Origin: Diadema setosum
Lineage: Eukaryota > Echinodermata > Echinoidea > Diadematoida > Diadematidae
Length of the DNA stretch: 64,000 nt
Assembly (NCBI GenBank): GCA_033980235.1
Contig: CM067070.1
Span: 26,132,627-26,196,626, forward strand
Direction: 5' to 3'
In this document: piece after piece, positions 37,283 through 48,153 of the stretch
Position numbering within the stretch: position 1 is the stretch's first letter
How the letters are laid out: every line of letters starts with the position of its first letter
Position numbers and translations under genes: made by a program
Notes under the pieces: model-generated
Told to the model about the DNA's origin: nothing
Databases searched by the model: none
Seen by the model: the letters and a program-made list of their open reading frames with translations, nothing else

Positions 37283-38893
37283 CAATATTTTGGACATAGT
37301 ATGAAGTAACTCAAATTTCTTGAAAATAAACAGGACCACAGCTGCAGCGGCGCCCTAATCCGACCATCACAATAATCAAGGGTTGCACCAAAGGCGGCTC
37401 TTATTTATACGACACAGAGGAAGGAGATAAGGGATTTAGTAAAGACACTTAAGCCGATAATGTAAGACATAATAATATCACTTCGCAAGGGCATTATAAT
37501 ATCGTATTCCAATACAATAGAGCTGACATTCATAAGCGGTGACTATGACCTCGTGGTATGTAATTCATTCAATAGTTATTGTGAGTTCTGAGCTGCTGTA
37601 ACGATTGGGCGTCTGTCATTTGGACAGTGTACGATATTGTTAGGTTTCTTGTGCCAAGCGACACTCTAAGCACACTACTTCATTTCGCTTGATTTGAAAT
37701 TGACGAGTTTGTCTGTGTTTTGTTTCTTCGTTCTTTCACGAAATGTAAAGAGAAAACGTGCATGGCACACGGTTTGACAACAGTCACCAAGAGGAAAAAC
37801 AATGAGTTCATTCACTGCATAAAATGTGACAATCATAAACATTCGTAAAAATTATAGTTTAAACCCCTGGAGAAAGGTCCATCATTACGTCAAGCTCTGG
37901 AGGTAAAATATACTCATACACAATGATTGTAGACAGTCGGCTGGCCAAACAGAAGATACACACAAGTCAATGATAGATGGCAAAAGCCGGGATAGCAAAC
38001 AACGGCAATCACAGACAGGCAACCTATTCATGAAAAGTCTGTCGCGCTAATGGTTGGCATATTATCATTATGTATGGTAGTGACATAACCAATCACACTC
38101 GTACGTCCACTCGTAAAGCCTACCAGCTGTAAAGTTAGGCCTTTAATGACAAGTGATTAGGAGGTAAGTGTGCTTACCGCACCATTTCGTCAGCGGAGAG
38201 CTGTGAATTAAGCTGTCAAACATAGCTGGGTACAAAGTCCACCATTAAATCAGTCCATCTTCATCTCATGAGTTACGTAATACCGGGGCAACAAATGTTC
38301 GACCAATTAAGGTGCAGCCTCCCCGAGTTACGCGCTGCGTTAACACACATATGTATGGCAAACACAAAAATAATTGGCGCACTAATTACATGCGCTGCCC
38401 TAAACACAATCAAAACCTTTGCTAATCCTGCACAGAAACTGCTTTAATCTCAGCTCTAATAAGAGGCGTTATCCACATATAGTCGGACAAACCGTTACAT
38501 GAATGAGTATTACCATTTTTATAAATGGAAACTGTATCTGGTCAAACTCATATGACTAGGAGCATGCTGGAGGGGGAGGGGTCACACCCCTCCTTCTACT
38601 GGAGGATCCTCTTCATAATAATGCTCTCATCACTGGTATAATGTTGGGGGATGAGATGACAAGTAAAGCTACACAAGAAACAAAACGTTCACAATGCCAT
38701 CAATCAGAACACCCCCTCACAGATACACATACATACACATCATGTATTAGCACATCACTTTATCTTAGCACAAGGTCAACAGAGTTTAAACAGTATCTCT
38801 CTCTCCAAAAAAAAAAAGAAGAAACGCACTCACACAATAAGCATAATAAAAGAAAGCGTCAATTTACAGATATACAAAATGTACAGACGTGTT
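37283..38893. other. No gene seen outside 38572-38613
   Basis: Plain, A/T-rich. Confidence 0.5.
38572..38613. repeat. Palindrome between CTGGAGG duplicates (borderline)
   Basis: CTGGAGG stands on both sides of GGGAGGGGTCACACCCCTCC plus TTCTA. Resembles the micro-palindromes but the core lacks the CA...TG ends. Confidence 0.4.
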
Positions 38894-38930
38894 GATATAA
38901 CCATGGACCTATGTAGGTCCATGATATAAC
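38894..38930. repeat. Micro-palindrome insertion site 2
   Basis: Core CATGGACCTA-TG-TAGGTCCAT between perfect 8-bp duplicates GATATAAC. Confidence 0.83.
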
Positions 38931-39348
38931 AACGTGATGCAGACGTGATCGCCGAATTTATCGGAGTTGTGTCTCGGGCGAGCATTGTATTGTAGGCTGT
39001 CGTTATATTTCTCAGCCATCCCATGAAAACTGAAACTGTCCGTATCTGGCCTTGTATTTTGCAACAGTGCAAAGTAGAGAGCTGCAGAGGATCAAAATAG
39101 TTACGTCTGAGTTTGTACCGATATCATTACCATAGCGTGATGAGTTCCATTAAAGATTCGTCGGCAAATTGTATCAACAAGAAGATTTTGATTTCACACT
39201 ACACGAGAGTTGCATACCAGTTATACTAGCAAACAAAAAAAAAAAAACCCCGAAAAGGTGGAGGCGAAGGAATGAGGTATGGTTTTTGGCACGTTTCATA
39301 TTCAAATTTTCTGAACTCAGGCCCTGATTCCTTGGATTGTTTCATTTA

Positions 39349-39632
39349 ACCTCCCTCCTCCTCCTCCTCCTCCTCCTCCTTCTCCTCCTCCTCCTCCTTC
39401 TCCTCCTCCTCCTCCTCCTCCTTCTCCTCCCATCCTCCTCCTCCTCCTCCTCCTCCTTCTCCTCCTCCTCCTCCTCCTCCTCCCCTCCTCCTCCTCTTCC
39501 TCCTCCTCCCATCCTCCTCCTTCTCCTCCTCCTCCTCCTCCTCCTCCTCCTCCTCCTCCACCTCCATCTCCTCCTCCTCATCCCTCCTCTCCTCTCCTCT
39601 TCCTCTTCTTCCTCCTCCTCTTCTTCTCGTTA
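39349..39632. repeat. (CTC)n polypyrimidine tract
   Basis: About 280 bp of CTC/CTT units on the plus strand; low-complexity frames on both strands are artefacts. Confidence 0.9.
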
Positions 39633-40743
39633 GCCCTCTCCTTTGCAACTGATTGACAACTGATTTTTCCAGTTCTTCCTCTCCTTTTCTTTGTTTCATT
39701 CTCATTATAAGAGTTTGTTTCATTTTTTGTAATTTTTCTATGTCATAATAATTATTGAACATTTTCAAAGGCAGGCACGTACGTCTCTACTAAATCACTT
39801 TCATCGAGACGATTTTTTTTTTCCTGAATGAAATTTTATCCCTCAATTCGAATTATCTACCACGTATTTATTATCTTCTTTGACAGTGCAATCGTGCCAA
39901 ATGGGGCTTGTTCGCGAAACTGTGAACAGTTTAATTTCAATAAATGTACTGCATTATGTCTTCTTTTTCGTTGGCCCGACTGATATAATTCTTTCATGGA
40001 ACGTCGTTATGCTGTTTGACTTCCTTCGATGTTTCTTTCAAGGTCAACTTAAAGAGGAAGTGAGATATCAATCTAAAAGTAGCCGTGGCTATAGCGCGTA
40101 CATCATAAATGAGTTTGTTTGTTCAGTGACAATTCACTACATGCGTTTACAGCGAGGACGTATCAAGCTGTGTGTTGTGTTACGTTGAACATCGGGAGAA
40201 AATATAAATGGGGAAACCGAGGACGGAGTCTGATTGCGAGAAGAATTGAAAGACTCGATAAAATGGAGTAAATATTGGATCAGGGGTGGCTGATGACGAG
40301 CTATGACAAAAAAAAAAGCGCATGTACCCCGGCCACCATTAACTCGTCAAACAGCCGGAGTGTTCTCGCTGAGTGTTTTCGGAATAATTGGAGTACTTAA
40401 CAGGCTGATGGGAGTTTGAGGCTTACCCGGGGACTGGACAGGCGATTGAAGTACAAAGACATAAATCATGCTCACTGCAGTCCCCACATTTACGTCAACA
40501 TAGACAGATAGATTTAAGTAAACATTGCCTATACGTCGACTTCGCATAAAACGAAATATTGTCGATGTCGAAGAAAAATTCTACATGGATGGAGTGTTAA
40601 CATGTGTCAGTTCTAATCAAGTATTGTATAAAAATTCCTGTAAGTCACAGTTAGTGACTAAGAGTGAATTAAACAGTAATATGATCAATTTCTGGTGAGA
40701 GTGTCGAACGAGATGGACTTGGCCTCAGCACAGTTTTACCTCT

Positions 40744-40776
40744 TAAAGTTCAAAGTTCTAAGTTCAAAGTTCAAAT
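40744..40776. repeat. AAAGTTC tandem repeat
   Basis: Four to five units of (A)AGTTCAA. Confidence 0.75.
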
Positions 40777-41244
40777 TTAGTTTTCATGACCATCAAATAC
40801 ACAGATAAATTGTGTATAAGCAGAACCTCTTAAATGCAACACCCCCCCCCCCCGTCATTCACGTACTCGGAGGTGTGGGTGTGTGTATGAAAAAAGAGGG
40901 TGGGACCCACCTCTCTCACCTGTGTACGCCTTATCCACACTGATCCTATTCCCTCGGCCATTGGGTTGCAACAAGGCAGCGTAGCTTCGCTGACCATAAC
41001 CTGAACCATGCTTTCGTAGGAGCACTCGACAAGCACTCGAGTCCATGCGTCAGGAGCTTTATACTCAACGCTCACCAAATCTAGATCACAGGCGAGTCAC
41101 AGTGGGAAACGGACCTATATAAGTCTTTCACTGCCAAAAACAAATTCTCAGTGTGTAATGTCAATGGCAATAGTACACGGCGGTCTTAAAAGGTTTAACC
41201 GCCAGAACGGTGGACGCATGCACGCTCCCGGACACCGGGGTTGG

Positions 41245-41260
41245 CTGCGGGACTGAACTT
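41245..41260. repeat. LINE target-site duplication, 3' side
   Basis: CTGCGGGACTGAACTT lies directly next to the T run (LINE poly(A) tail). The same word stands beyond the other end of the element at 48154. Confidence 0.92.
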
Positions 41261-42007
41261 TTTTTTTTTTTTTTTATTTGTATGTTTTATTTCGAAATCA
41301 CATAAAATCACAATATTTACAAATAATCATCAATCAGCAAACACGAGAAAAAGAAAAAAAAGAAGAAAAAGTGACAAGAGCAATTCAGAGATAAAATAAA
41401 AAGAGAACCACCATGATTCATCAATAAGTAGTAAGGTAAAGCTTCCTCAAAGACCCCCGTCTCATAACACACCCAGGGAGAATGGCTCCCCCAGTGGGGT
41501 CCCCAGGTCTGAAAGAGGACCATACCCTCTTATTCAACGACAAAAGTCACACTTTATCTACACAATCAAAATATACTCATCTAATCATCCCTCAAAACTA
41601 CACATTCTCAACTCATCTCGAGACATCTTTAGCATTGTAATTCAAACCACTACATAAAGCCTAAATCAGACCTGGAAATCCCTGACAGGAAAAGATTACA
41701 TTACAGACTGTTTAAAAAAATAAAAAATAAAAAAAATTAGAGCCAAAAAAATTCCAAAACCATTGAGCAATTAGTTCATGTCCAAGGCGCGCCAACAAAG
41801 CTGGAGAAAACATAAAGGCCAGACAGAGGCCGGCAAATTCACTAACTACAATGTAGTACTACACATGGTTGTACTTTGTATCAGCGACAGATCATGGAGA
41901 TTCCAATGAGCAAAATACAATGACAAGTATTCAGCATACCAATACACAATATGAAATAAACTTAATCCAAGGGGTATGAAACAATTTTAGAGTAACATTT
42001 AAACATA

Positions 42008-42601
42008 TCATAAATCAAATCTCCATTTTTTGAAATGTAAAGTAAGCTTATTTCTTTTCTTAGCTAAATAATACTCTGTTTCTTTTTGCTCCTTAATGAA
42101 ACTCTTAAAAAAATCAACAGTTGGTACTTCATTCCTAAATTTACAAATATAAAGGTAATATTTTACAACTAATACAAGGTATGTTAAAAACTGATCTGAT
42201 AATAAACCAAATAATTTTTCAAAATTGGAGAGCTTAAAATTATTAATGTGGATTTCTATTATGTTTACTACATATCTCCAAATTGGTATAACCTTCTCAC
42301 AATCGCAAAACAAATGAACCATAGTCTCTTCCATTTTCCCACAAAATGTACAGTTTGGTGAGTCTTTCCTTTTAATTTTATACAAAAAAGCATTCAAAGC
42401 TATGGATTTGTGAAAAACTTTAAAATAAAAAGAGCGTAACCTAGTATCAATAGTGCAAGTAAAATTAATCTTGTGTACATTATCCCAAATGATATCATCA
42501 GGGACTGTTATTTGACTTTTCCAATATTCATATCTTTTCTCAGGGACATGTAGCACATTTAATATTTTGTAAGCATGTCTGGGTACTTTTTTTCTGGGCA
42601 T
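42008..42601 (-). CDS. LINE ORF2 segment 3: C-terminal zinc-knuckle domain
   Basis: C-terminal end of ORF2, about 197 codons, in a different frame from the RT segment and overlapping its last codons. It carries the zf-RVT pattern of L1/Tx1 ORF2: ...LRSFYFKVFHKSIALN followed by CTFCGKMEETMVHLFCDC, giving a C-X2-C-X8-H-X2-C spacing at residues about 84-99. The domain is thought to help RNA binding in this LINE group. The frame shift from the RT part sits at the homopolymer near 42587-42593. The ATG at 42601 is fortuitous: this segment would be read as the end of ORF2, not as its own protein. The stop at 42008 is followed by about 730 bp of 3' UTR. Confidence 0.85.
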   Translation of the reverse strand: MPRKKVPRHAYKILNVLHVPEKRYEYWKSQITVPDDIIWDNVHKINFTCTIDTRLRSFYFKVFHKSIALNAFLYKIKRKDSPNCTFCGKMEETMVHLFCDCEKVIPIWRYVVNIIEIHINNFKLSNFEKLFGLLSDQFLTYLVLVVKYYLYICKFRNEVPTVDFFKSFIKEQKETEYYLAKKRNKLTLHFKKWRFDL

Positions 42602-44771
42602 TCAAAATAATAACCAAAGAATCACAAATATCTAAATTATTCAATGCAGTATCGTCCAACCATCCATTAGGAATATTCCTTAATAAGAAATTGAATTTTC
42701 TTCTATCTGTATGGGGAATATCAAAATCTAAAATCAATTCTTCAAATAATTTATGACCAGGGAGGGGTGGGTTCAACAAGTCGGAAATTCCCAAAACATT
42801 TTTTTCGTACCAAGTTTCATAATAGAAATATTTTTTTGATTTTGAACGAATCAATCTATTAAACCACAGCACTTGACAAGACCCAATTTCAGAAAATTTA
42901 GAATCATAGGATTCTAAAGTGGCATATTCTCTATAAATATACCAAGTACGTAATGACTCAGCCACTTGTGAGTTTTGCAAAGATCGCAAAATTGTTTCTG
43001 GGGCATATGCTTTCCAAAGAATCTTGGGGTCTCTATGAAATTTCTCTAGGGCCAATAATTCAATAGATTTCCAGACAGACTCATAATTTTCATCTAACAA
43101 ACATTTAACCCATGTCATTTTTTGAGCAAGTGCAAAAGCCCATGGATCAATCATTTTAAGACCACATTGAATATAGTCATTATACAAACATTTTCTTTGA
43201 ACTCTATCCCTACCACCATTCCAAATAAACTTAAAAAAAAGACTATTCAAATCATTAAAAAAATTTTGAGGGATTTTTATACTAAGCACAGAAAAAAGAT
43301 AAATTATCTGTGGCAAAACAAGGGACTTTATTACGCATACTTTACCAATTAAAGAGAGATTCCTCATCCGCCAGCAGTTTATAGTCTGTGCCATTCTTTT
43401 TAACTTCTCTTTATAATTAAGATCATATATCAAACCCAAATCCAAAGAAAAATTAACCCCCAAGGATTTAAAGTCAGAGGTTTTCCATGTGATTCCTTGA
43501 TTTCTCAAAGGAAAATCTTTACATCCCCTCTTTGAACCAATCCAAAGTGCCTCTGTTTTGGTTAAATTAATCTTACATCCAGAATATCTACCAAACCTAT
43601 TCAAAATATCAAACAATACACCAAAAGAATCTCTAGTTCCATCTATAAAACATACAGAATCGTCAGCAAATAAAGAAATCTTCACTTCATGATTATTTAT
43701 CTTTATCCCATTCAACTGCTCATTCTGTCTTATTAATAAGGCCATGACCTCAATAACAAACAAAAATAAATATGGAGATATGGGGCAGCCCTGAAAAATA
43801 CCTCTTTGCATGGATATACGATTGGTTAAAAAACCATTGTTTAGAACGTAAGACTTCCGTTCAGAATATAATGTCTTTATCCACTCAATAAATGTATCTC
43901 CAAAATTAAACTGTTTTAATGTCTGAAAAAGGAAGTTATGATTAACACTATCAAATGCCTTTTCAATATCAAGTAATACTATAGCTCCAGGAACTTCATT
44001 AACCTGAGTATACTCAATAATATCAAAAATTAATCGAACATTATGACTTATATTTCTGCCTTTTAAAAAACCAGACTGATCTGAATGAATGAGAGAGTGC
44101 ATAAATATTTTAATACGTTCTGCGAGACATTTTGCTAATATTTTATAATCAACCGTCAATAGTGTAATAGGACGATAATTTTTTATCAACAATTGGTCCT
44201 TATCTTTTTTAGGAAGAAGAGTAATAACACCATTTCTCTGTGATACAGACATCATTCCATTTTGTAAGGAAAAATTATAAGAGTTCATCAACATGTCACT
44301 TATGTCAGGCCAAAATACTATGTAAAATTCAATAGGAAGTCCATCAAATCCAGGAGTTTTATTAATTTTCATCGATTTGATAACATCAAATATTTCTTGT
44401 TTAGATAAAGGTTTTTCCAAAATTTGTTTTTCATCATCAGTCAATTTTGGAATATTCAAATCATTGAACAAATCCTGACGTACATTTTCATCAGCCATAT
44501 CTTGATGCTCAGGTTTGGAATACAGTTTATTATAAAAAGCATGTATTTCTTGCAAAATCTTGTCAGGGTCAGAAATCAAGTTATCTTTTTCATCCTTCAT
44601 TCTACTAATCGTTTTCTTTTGCCAAGATCTGTTTTCTAAATTACAAAAATACTTTGAATTTGTTTCTCCTTCTTCTAACCACCTTACCCGAGATCTTATA
44701 ATCAAACCTTTAGTTTCAAAATCATAAATTTTATTTAGATTATCTTCTAATTTTTCTAAATCTAATAACAA
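42540..44771 (-). CDS. LINE ORF2 segment 2: reverse transcriptase (frameshifted both ends)
   Basis: Central ORF2, 743 codons read from 44771 (a TTG, not a real start; the frame is a continuation of the endonuclease segment). Non-LTR reverse transcriptase copies the LINE RNA at the nicked target. RT motifs in order: NKTPGFDGLPIEFY (about 137-150), KNYRPITLL (197-205), the DQSGFLKGRN block (231-240), LLDIEKAFDSV holding the first catalytic Asp (about 268), FQGCPISPYLF (326-336) and FADD (368-371), the catalytic box in its usual LINE form. A thumb-like region follows, with the W-rich segments found in L1/Tx1 ORF2. The frame ends near 42540, next to a T run (42587-42593 on the plus strand), after which the protein continues in the frame of the next segment. 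Catalytic residues are all present. Confidence 0.93.
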   Translation of the reverse strand: MLLDLEKLEDNLNKIYDFETKGLIIRSRVRWLEEGETNSKYFCNLENRSWQKKTISRMKDEKDNLISDPDKILQEIHAFYNKLYSKPEHQDMADENVRQDLFNDLNIPKLTDDEKQILEKPLSKQEIFDVIKSMKINKTPGFDGLPIEFYIVFWPDISDMLMNSYNFSLQNGMMSVSQRNGVITLLPKKDKDQLLIKNYRPITLLTVDYKILAKCLAERIKIFMHSLIHSDQSGFLKGRNISHNVRLIFDIIEYTQVNEVPGAIVLLDIEKAFDSVNHNFLFQTLKQFNFGDTFIEWIKTLYSERKSYVLNNGFLTNRISMQRGIFQGCPISPYLFLFVIEVMALLIRQNEQLNGIKINNHEVKISLFADDSVCFIDGTRDSFGVLFDILNRFGRYSGCKINLTKTEALWIGSKRGCKDFPLRNQGITWKTSDFKSLGVNFSLDLGLIYDLNYKEKLKRMAQTINCWRMRNLSLIGKVCVIKSLVLPQIIYLFSVLSIKIPQNFFNDLNSLFFKFIWNGGRDRVQRKCLYNDYIQCGLKMIDPWAFALAQKMTWVKCLLDENYESVWKSIELLALEKFHRDPKILWKAYAPETILRSLQNSQVAESLRTWYIYREYATLESYDSKFSEIGSCQVLWFNRLIRSKSKKYFYYETWYEKNVLGISDLLNPPLPGHKLFEELILDFDIPHTDRRKFNFLLRNIPNGWLDDTALNNLDICDSLVIILNAQKKSTQTCLQNIKCATCP

Positions 44772-44827
44772 ATGTTTATTTTTTGAGACATCCTCACCTA
44801 ACTGCGAGTTAATTTTATGAATTTCAT

Positions 44828-45775
44828 TTATAAGATGTTCCTTTTCTTTATTCCTTTCTTTTTTTTCCTAGCAAAATACTCAATACTAGTTCCAGTTATA
44901 ACACACTTCAGGGCATCCCATTGAGTATTAGGGTTACAATCAGACTCTTCATGAATTTGTTTAAATTCAATTATTTTTTCTTTAATCAATTTAATATAAT
45001 CTGCATCATGGTGTAAATAATGACAATTAAGCTTCCAATAACCTCTACCCCTCGAAGGAATATTATCATTAAAATGAATTGAGACTACTGAATGGTCCGA
45101 CTGAATTCCTGGAGAAATTTTAGATTTAATACAGTTTCCAATGAAATTGCTTGACACCAAAACATAGTCCAATCTAGATAACACCTGAGGTGTCTTTTGG
45201 TGCCTAGTATACTGTCTTAGTGTTGGGTGAAAATGTCTCCAAACATCAATCAAATTATATTCTTCAATAATATCAGAAAATATATTACTAACCCTAACAT
45301 TGGAATGTTGCTGACGAGTACCCTGATAATCTAAATGGCTTACTACCGCATTAAAATCTCCACCTATAATTAAAACAGAATTATCAAATTTATCAATTTC
45401 TGCAAAAACTTCTAATAAAAAATCTGGGTCATCTTTGTTTGGGGCATAAATATTTACTAATGTCACAGGTATATCATTCAGAACAGCGTTTAAAATTATG
45501 AATCTACCATTAACGTCATAAAATGCTGCATTTTCTTTAAAAACAACTGAGTTTCTTACTAGTATTGCTACACCCCGACTATTCGAAGAAAAACTTGCAA
45601 ACCAACATTGTTCACCCCATTGGGATTTCCAAAACTTCTCATCATTTTTGGCAGAATGAGTTTCTTGTAGTAATATTATATCAGATTCAGTATTTCGCAA
45701 ATAATGACAAATCTTTCTTCTTTTTACAAAGTCTTGTAGACCCCTACAGTTGAAAGTACTTAATTTCACTACCAT
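44828..45775 (-). CDS. LINE ORF2 segment 1: APE-type endonuclease (frameshifted at its end)
   Basis: N-terminal part of ORF2. I choose the ATG at 45775, which gives MVVKLSTFNCRG; the frame stays open upstream to 45808 only through a GTG. The enzyme nicks target DNA to start target-primed reverse transcription. Apurinic-endonuclease signatures are in order: FNCRG (N9), LQETHS (E38), NIYAPN (Y110), GGDFNAV (D140, N142), SRLDYVL and the closing SDHSVV (D227, H228), so the catalytic set looks complete. The frame ends at 44828, shortly after a run of eight to nine A/G bases near 44860-44870, and ORF2 continues in another frame. A one-base slip in that homopolymer explains the break, either a real mutation or a sequencing error. 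Confidence 0.88.
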   Translation of the reverse strand: MVVKLSTFNCRGLQDFVKRRKICHYLRNTESDIILLQETHSAKNDEKFWKSQWGEQCWFASFSSNSRGVAILVRNSVVFKENAAFYDVNGRFIILNAVLNDIPVTLVNIYAPNKDDPDFLLEVFAEIDKFDNSVLIIGGDFNAVVSHLDYQGTRQQHSNVRVSNIFSDIIEEYNLIDVWRHFHPTLRQYTRHQKTPQVLSRLDYVLVSSNFIGNCIKSKISPGIQSDHSVVSIHFNDNIPSRGRGYWKLNCHYLHHDADYIKLIKEKIIEFKQIHEESDCNPNTQWDALKCVITGTSIEYFARKKKKGIKKRNIL

Positions 45776-45808
45776 TGTTCTATAAACAAAAACACACAAA
45801 AGTACCAC

Positions 45809-46611
45809 CCCGGATCACAGAAAAAACATAAAGTGCATTGGTTGAATGTCACACATATACATAAAACTAACCAGATTGTAATAATCTGAAGTATACAATG
45901 AAAAGTTGAATAAAAACACATCTTGTCACAGAAAAAAAAAACACACAATGAAAAATATGTATAAAAAAGAGAGAAAAAGAAAACAAATACGGTATTATCA
46001 AGGCAAAAAACTGAAGAGAGCAAGAGCACAAGTAGTCAAGACTTCAAATCAAGCAAAACAGTCTTGACAAGTGCAAAATCATGTAACCAAATGAACAAGT
46101 TTGGCACGGAACAAAAAAAAAACCAAATCAGCTGGAAAATCAAAAGGTAAATACAGTATTGTCACATACATAGATCCAAAGTAATTACACTCCAGATTAA
46201 ACCAAAAGAGCCTTACCATTAAAAAAAAAAAAACAAAATTATAACCTTTTATAATTAATGAAATTACAATTCTACATGTGGTTTATATTAAACTTGAACT
46301 ACATGGACGAAAAAAAGGAGAAATCAAAAAAATGATACTAATACTAATACCCCAATCTCGACGAAGAATCGCCCTAGACATGACTTTAAAACTACATACT
46401 GCATAAGTAAATTAAAAAAAAATAACTTTGGATTTATGAGAATGCAATCTACACATACATAAAAGGAAAAATTATTCCTCATAGTAAGTACATACAGCTG
46501 TACATGTAACTATTACACACTACTCCTGGAATTATCTGAAAAGTGAAAATGCAATTGCAATGACCACACGATATAGCAAATCAGTTCCCATCAATACAAT
46601 TTTAACATGTA
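45809..46611 (-). other. LINE inter-ORF spacer, first part
   Basis: A/T-rich, no ORF of interest. With the MITE and 46788-47207 it makes a 1.4-kb gap between ORF1 and ORF2, which is long for L1/Tx1 elements. The pieces may include other insertions I do not recognise. Confidence 0.6.
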
Positions 46612-46787
46612 CAGTGGTCTCCCATTATAATGAACATTGGCACGAGGTCTCATCACAACAAGGTAATCCCCGTAGACCCACATTGCAATCCTCCATTGCA
46701 CCGCATTATTTTGGAATGCTAACACAAGGTTTAACCACAACAAGCACACCTTCCTGGCCCAAAAGACCTCGCCACGAGAGTCCACTG
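46612..46787. mobile_element. Pogo/Tigger-like MITE nested in the LINE
   Basis: A 176-bp element with TA on both sides and inverted ends CAGTGGTCTCCC and (from the right) CAGTGGACTCTC, continuing into ATTATAATGAACATTGG. CAGTGG-type ends with ATTATAA and a TA duplication fit pogo/Tigger-type DNA transposons. No coding. It lies between LINE ORF1 and ORF2 and may partly explain the unusually long spacer. Confidence 0.75.
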
Positions 46788-47207
46788 TATCTTAAATAAC
46801 TAAGCAGCGAATTAGACCCAAAAGTAGAAAAAAATAATATTTTGGAAAATATACTCGTGCCATGGCAACACAATAAAATACATACTAATGTACACTGTAC
46901 AAGTATACAAATTATATGAAAAATAAAACGTACAACACTTATACAATACATGTATGTGGTTTTAAAACTTAACATCCATCTACTTTTCTACGAATACATG
47001 TCACATTGATCAAACAATGAGAAAAACAATTAAAGACAAGTTAGAAAACTTTGGAACCAAAAATTGTAAACCAAAAAAGTTCTGCCATCAATATTGAAGG
47101 AGTCACTAACCTACACAAAGTGTTTGAAGTGTAATAGGCCTACATGTCTCAAATTCGTAAAAGTCAGAGCTTATTCTTTATTTTGATCATGAGAGATCAT
47201 GTCCTCA

Positions 47208-48005
47208 CTAAACAAAGACAAGCTTTCCTTCCTTACTCCTGTAAGCTAGTTTTGCTGGGTACAAGAAGAAGGGCTTCCTTCCCGCGTCTTTCAACTGCTT
47301 TAGTTGGTCCATTTTTTCCTTTCGCATCTGTAGAATGCGTCGTGAAAAGTCCTCTGACACGTAGATCTTGCTTCCTCTGAAGGAGCCCTCGGCTTTAAGC
47401 TTGGATATGCACGCTTTTCTCACCCTCTCCTTGGTCGCATACGACGAGAAAGCGACGTGGATAATTCTTGGCTTCGTATTCCCTGTACCACTCAGCTCGC
47501 GTACTGTAGGGGTGCGGTGACACCGTTCGATAGCATACTCATCCACACCAACAAAATCGGTAAGGAACGACTTCACGGTTTCATAGCAGTTCTCCCTGGG
47601 AACTTCTGGGATACCATGCAATACCAGATTACTCCGTCTTGCACGATTTTCTAGGTCATCGATCTTCAACAGCATGTCATCCTTCTCCTTCTTCAACTTT
47701 TTCACTTCCTCTGTAACTGTATCCAGCTGGATACAGCAAGCACTGATTTTCTCCTCGTTGGCATTCGTTTTTAGCGCTATTTCTTCGAGCCTGTTTATTA
47801 TCAACGAGTCTATACGCTCCTCCAGCTTGTAGAATTTTTCTAGGAAGGAAGCGAACCAGTCCGGCGGGGGCGAGCTAGCTGCGTCGCCCGGCCCAGCGGG
47901 CTGCGACACCATCGGAGTGTCGTCAACTACGTCAACGGCGCTCGCTTTCTTCGGCGGAGCAAATTTTCCCTTTTCAGGGGTATCAAGATGTCGTTTCATT
48001 GACAT
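47208..48005 (-). CDS. LINE ORF1 protein (L1-type, coiled coil plus RRM-like domain)
   Basis: ORF1 of the LINE, 265 codons from the ATG at 48005 (the open frame reaches 48017, but only through a TTG). L1-type ORF1 proteins bind the element RNA and act as chaperones in the RNP. Residues about 1-50 are basic and Pro/Ser-rich, with the KRH and PPKK clusters. About 52-122 is a heptad-like stretch rich in L, E and K, consistent with the trimerising coiled coil. At 123-134 comes RRSNLVLHGIPE, a strong match to the start of the L1 ORF1 RRM (Transposase_22 family), followed by the ERCHR motif and then KPRIIHVAFSSY, the usual conserved strand. The C-terminus (about 205-265) resembles the C-terminal domain with its basic helix. 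The frame is unbroken and of normal family length. Transcription would come from the short LINE 5' UTR just upstream. Confidence 0.87.
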   Translation of the reverse strand: MSMKRHLDTPEKGKFAPPKKASAVDVVDDTPMVSQPAGPGDAASSPPPDWFASFLEKFYKLEERIDSLIINRLEEIALKTNANEEKISACCIQLDTVTEEVKKLKKEKDDMLLKIDDLENRARRSNLVLHGIPEVPRENCYETVKSFLTDFVGVDEYAIERCHRTPTVRELSGTGNTKPRIIHVAFSSYATKERVRKACISKLKAEGSFRGSKIYVSEDFSRRILQMRKEKMDQLKQLKDAGRKPFFLYPAKLAYRSKEGKLVFV

Positions 48006-48153
48006 GATTGCAATCAAACTGTCCTACAAATGAATATTGACAATACTACTCACTGTATATAATCACCAAGACTTCTCTCCAGCAAATATTTGGTAAAATA
48101 TAGCGAACTAAGTGAGAACCATGCTTTCAGAACAAAGGGTGAGAGCGCCCTCT

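Larger units (their letters stand above)
38931..41244. other. No gene seen outside the CTC tract
   Basis: Frame of 102 codons at 39880 has no motif. C run at 40842-40854; a hairpin GGCGGT / ACCGCC at about 41180-41213. Confidence 0.5.
41261..48153 (-). mobile_element. Near full-length Tx1/L1-like non-LTR retrotransposon (LINE)
   Basis: A complete two-ORF LINE on the minus strand, about 6.9 kb. The 17-mer CTGCGGGACTGAACTTT lies immediately outside its 5' end (48154-48170), and its first 16 bases lie at 41245-41260 outside the 3' end, where they merge into a T run that is the poly(A) tail. That is a target-site duplication with a tail, the hallmark of target-primed reverse transcription. Order in the element's sense: about 150 bp of 5' UTR, ORF1 (L1-type nucleic-acid-binding protein), a 1.4-kb inter-ORF stretch holding a MITE, ORF2 (APE endonuclease, RT, CCHC knuckle) and about 730 bp of 3' UTR. 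The domain order and the ORF1 type point to the L1/Tx1 group. ORF2 carries two frameshifts, so this copy as read cannot make ORF2 protein. The clean duplication and long open frames suggest a young insertion. Confidence 0.93.

Noticed and set aside
39337..39768. Long Ser/Leu/Pro- or Arg/Glu-rich frames on both strands
   Set aside because: Products of the (CTC)n tract; same for 8384-8999 in the (GGA)n tract.
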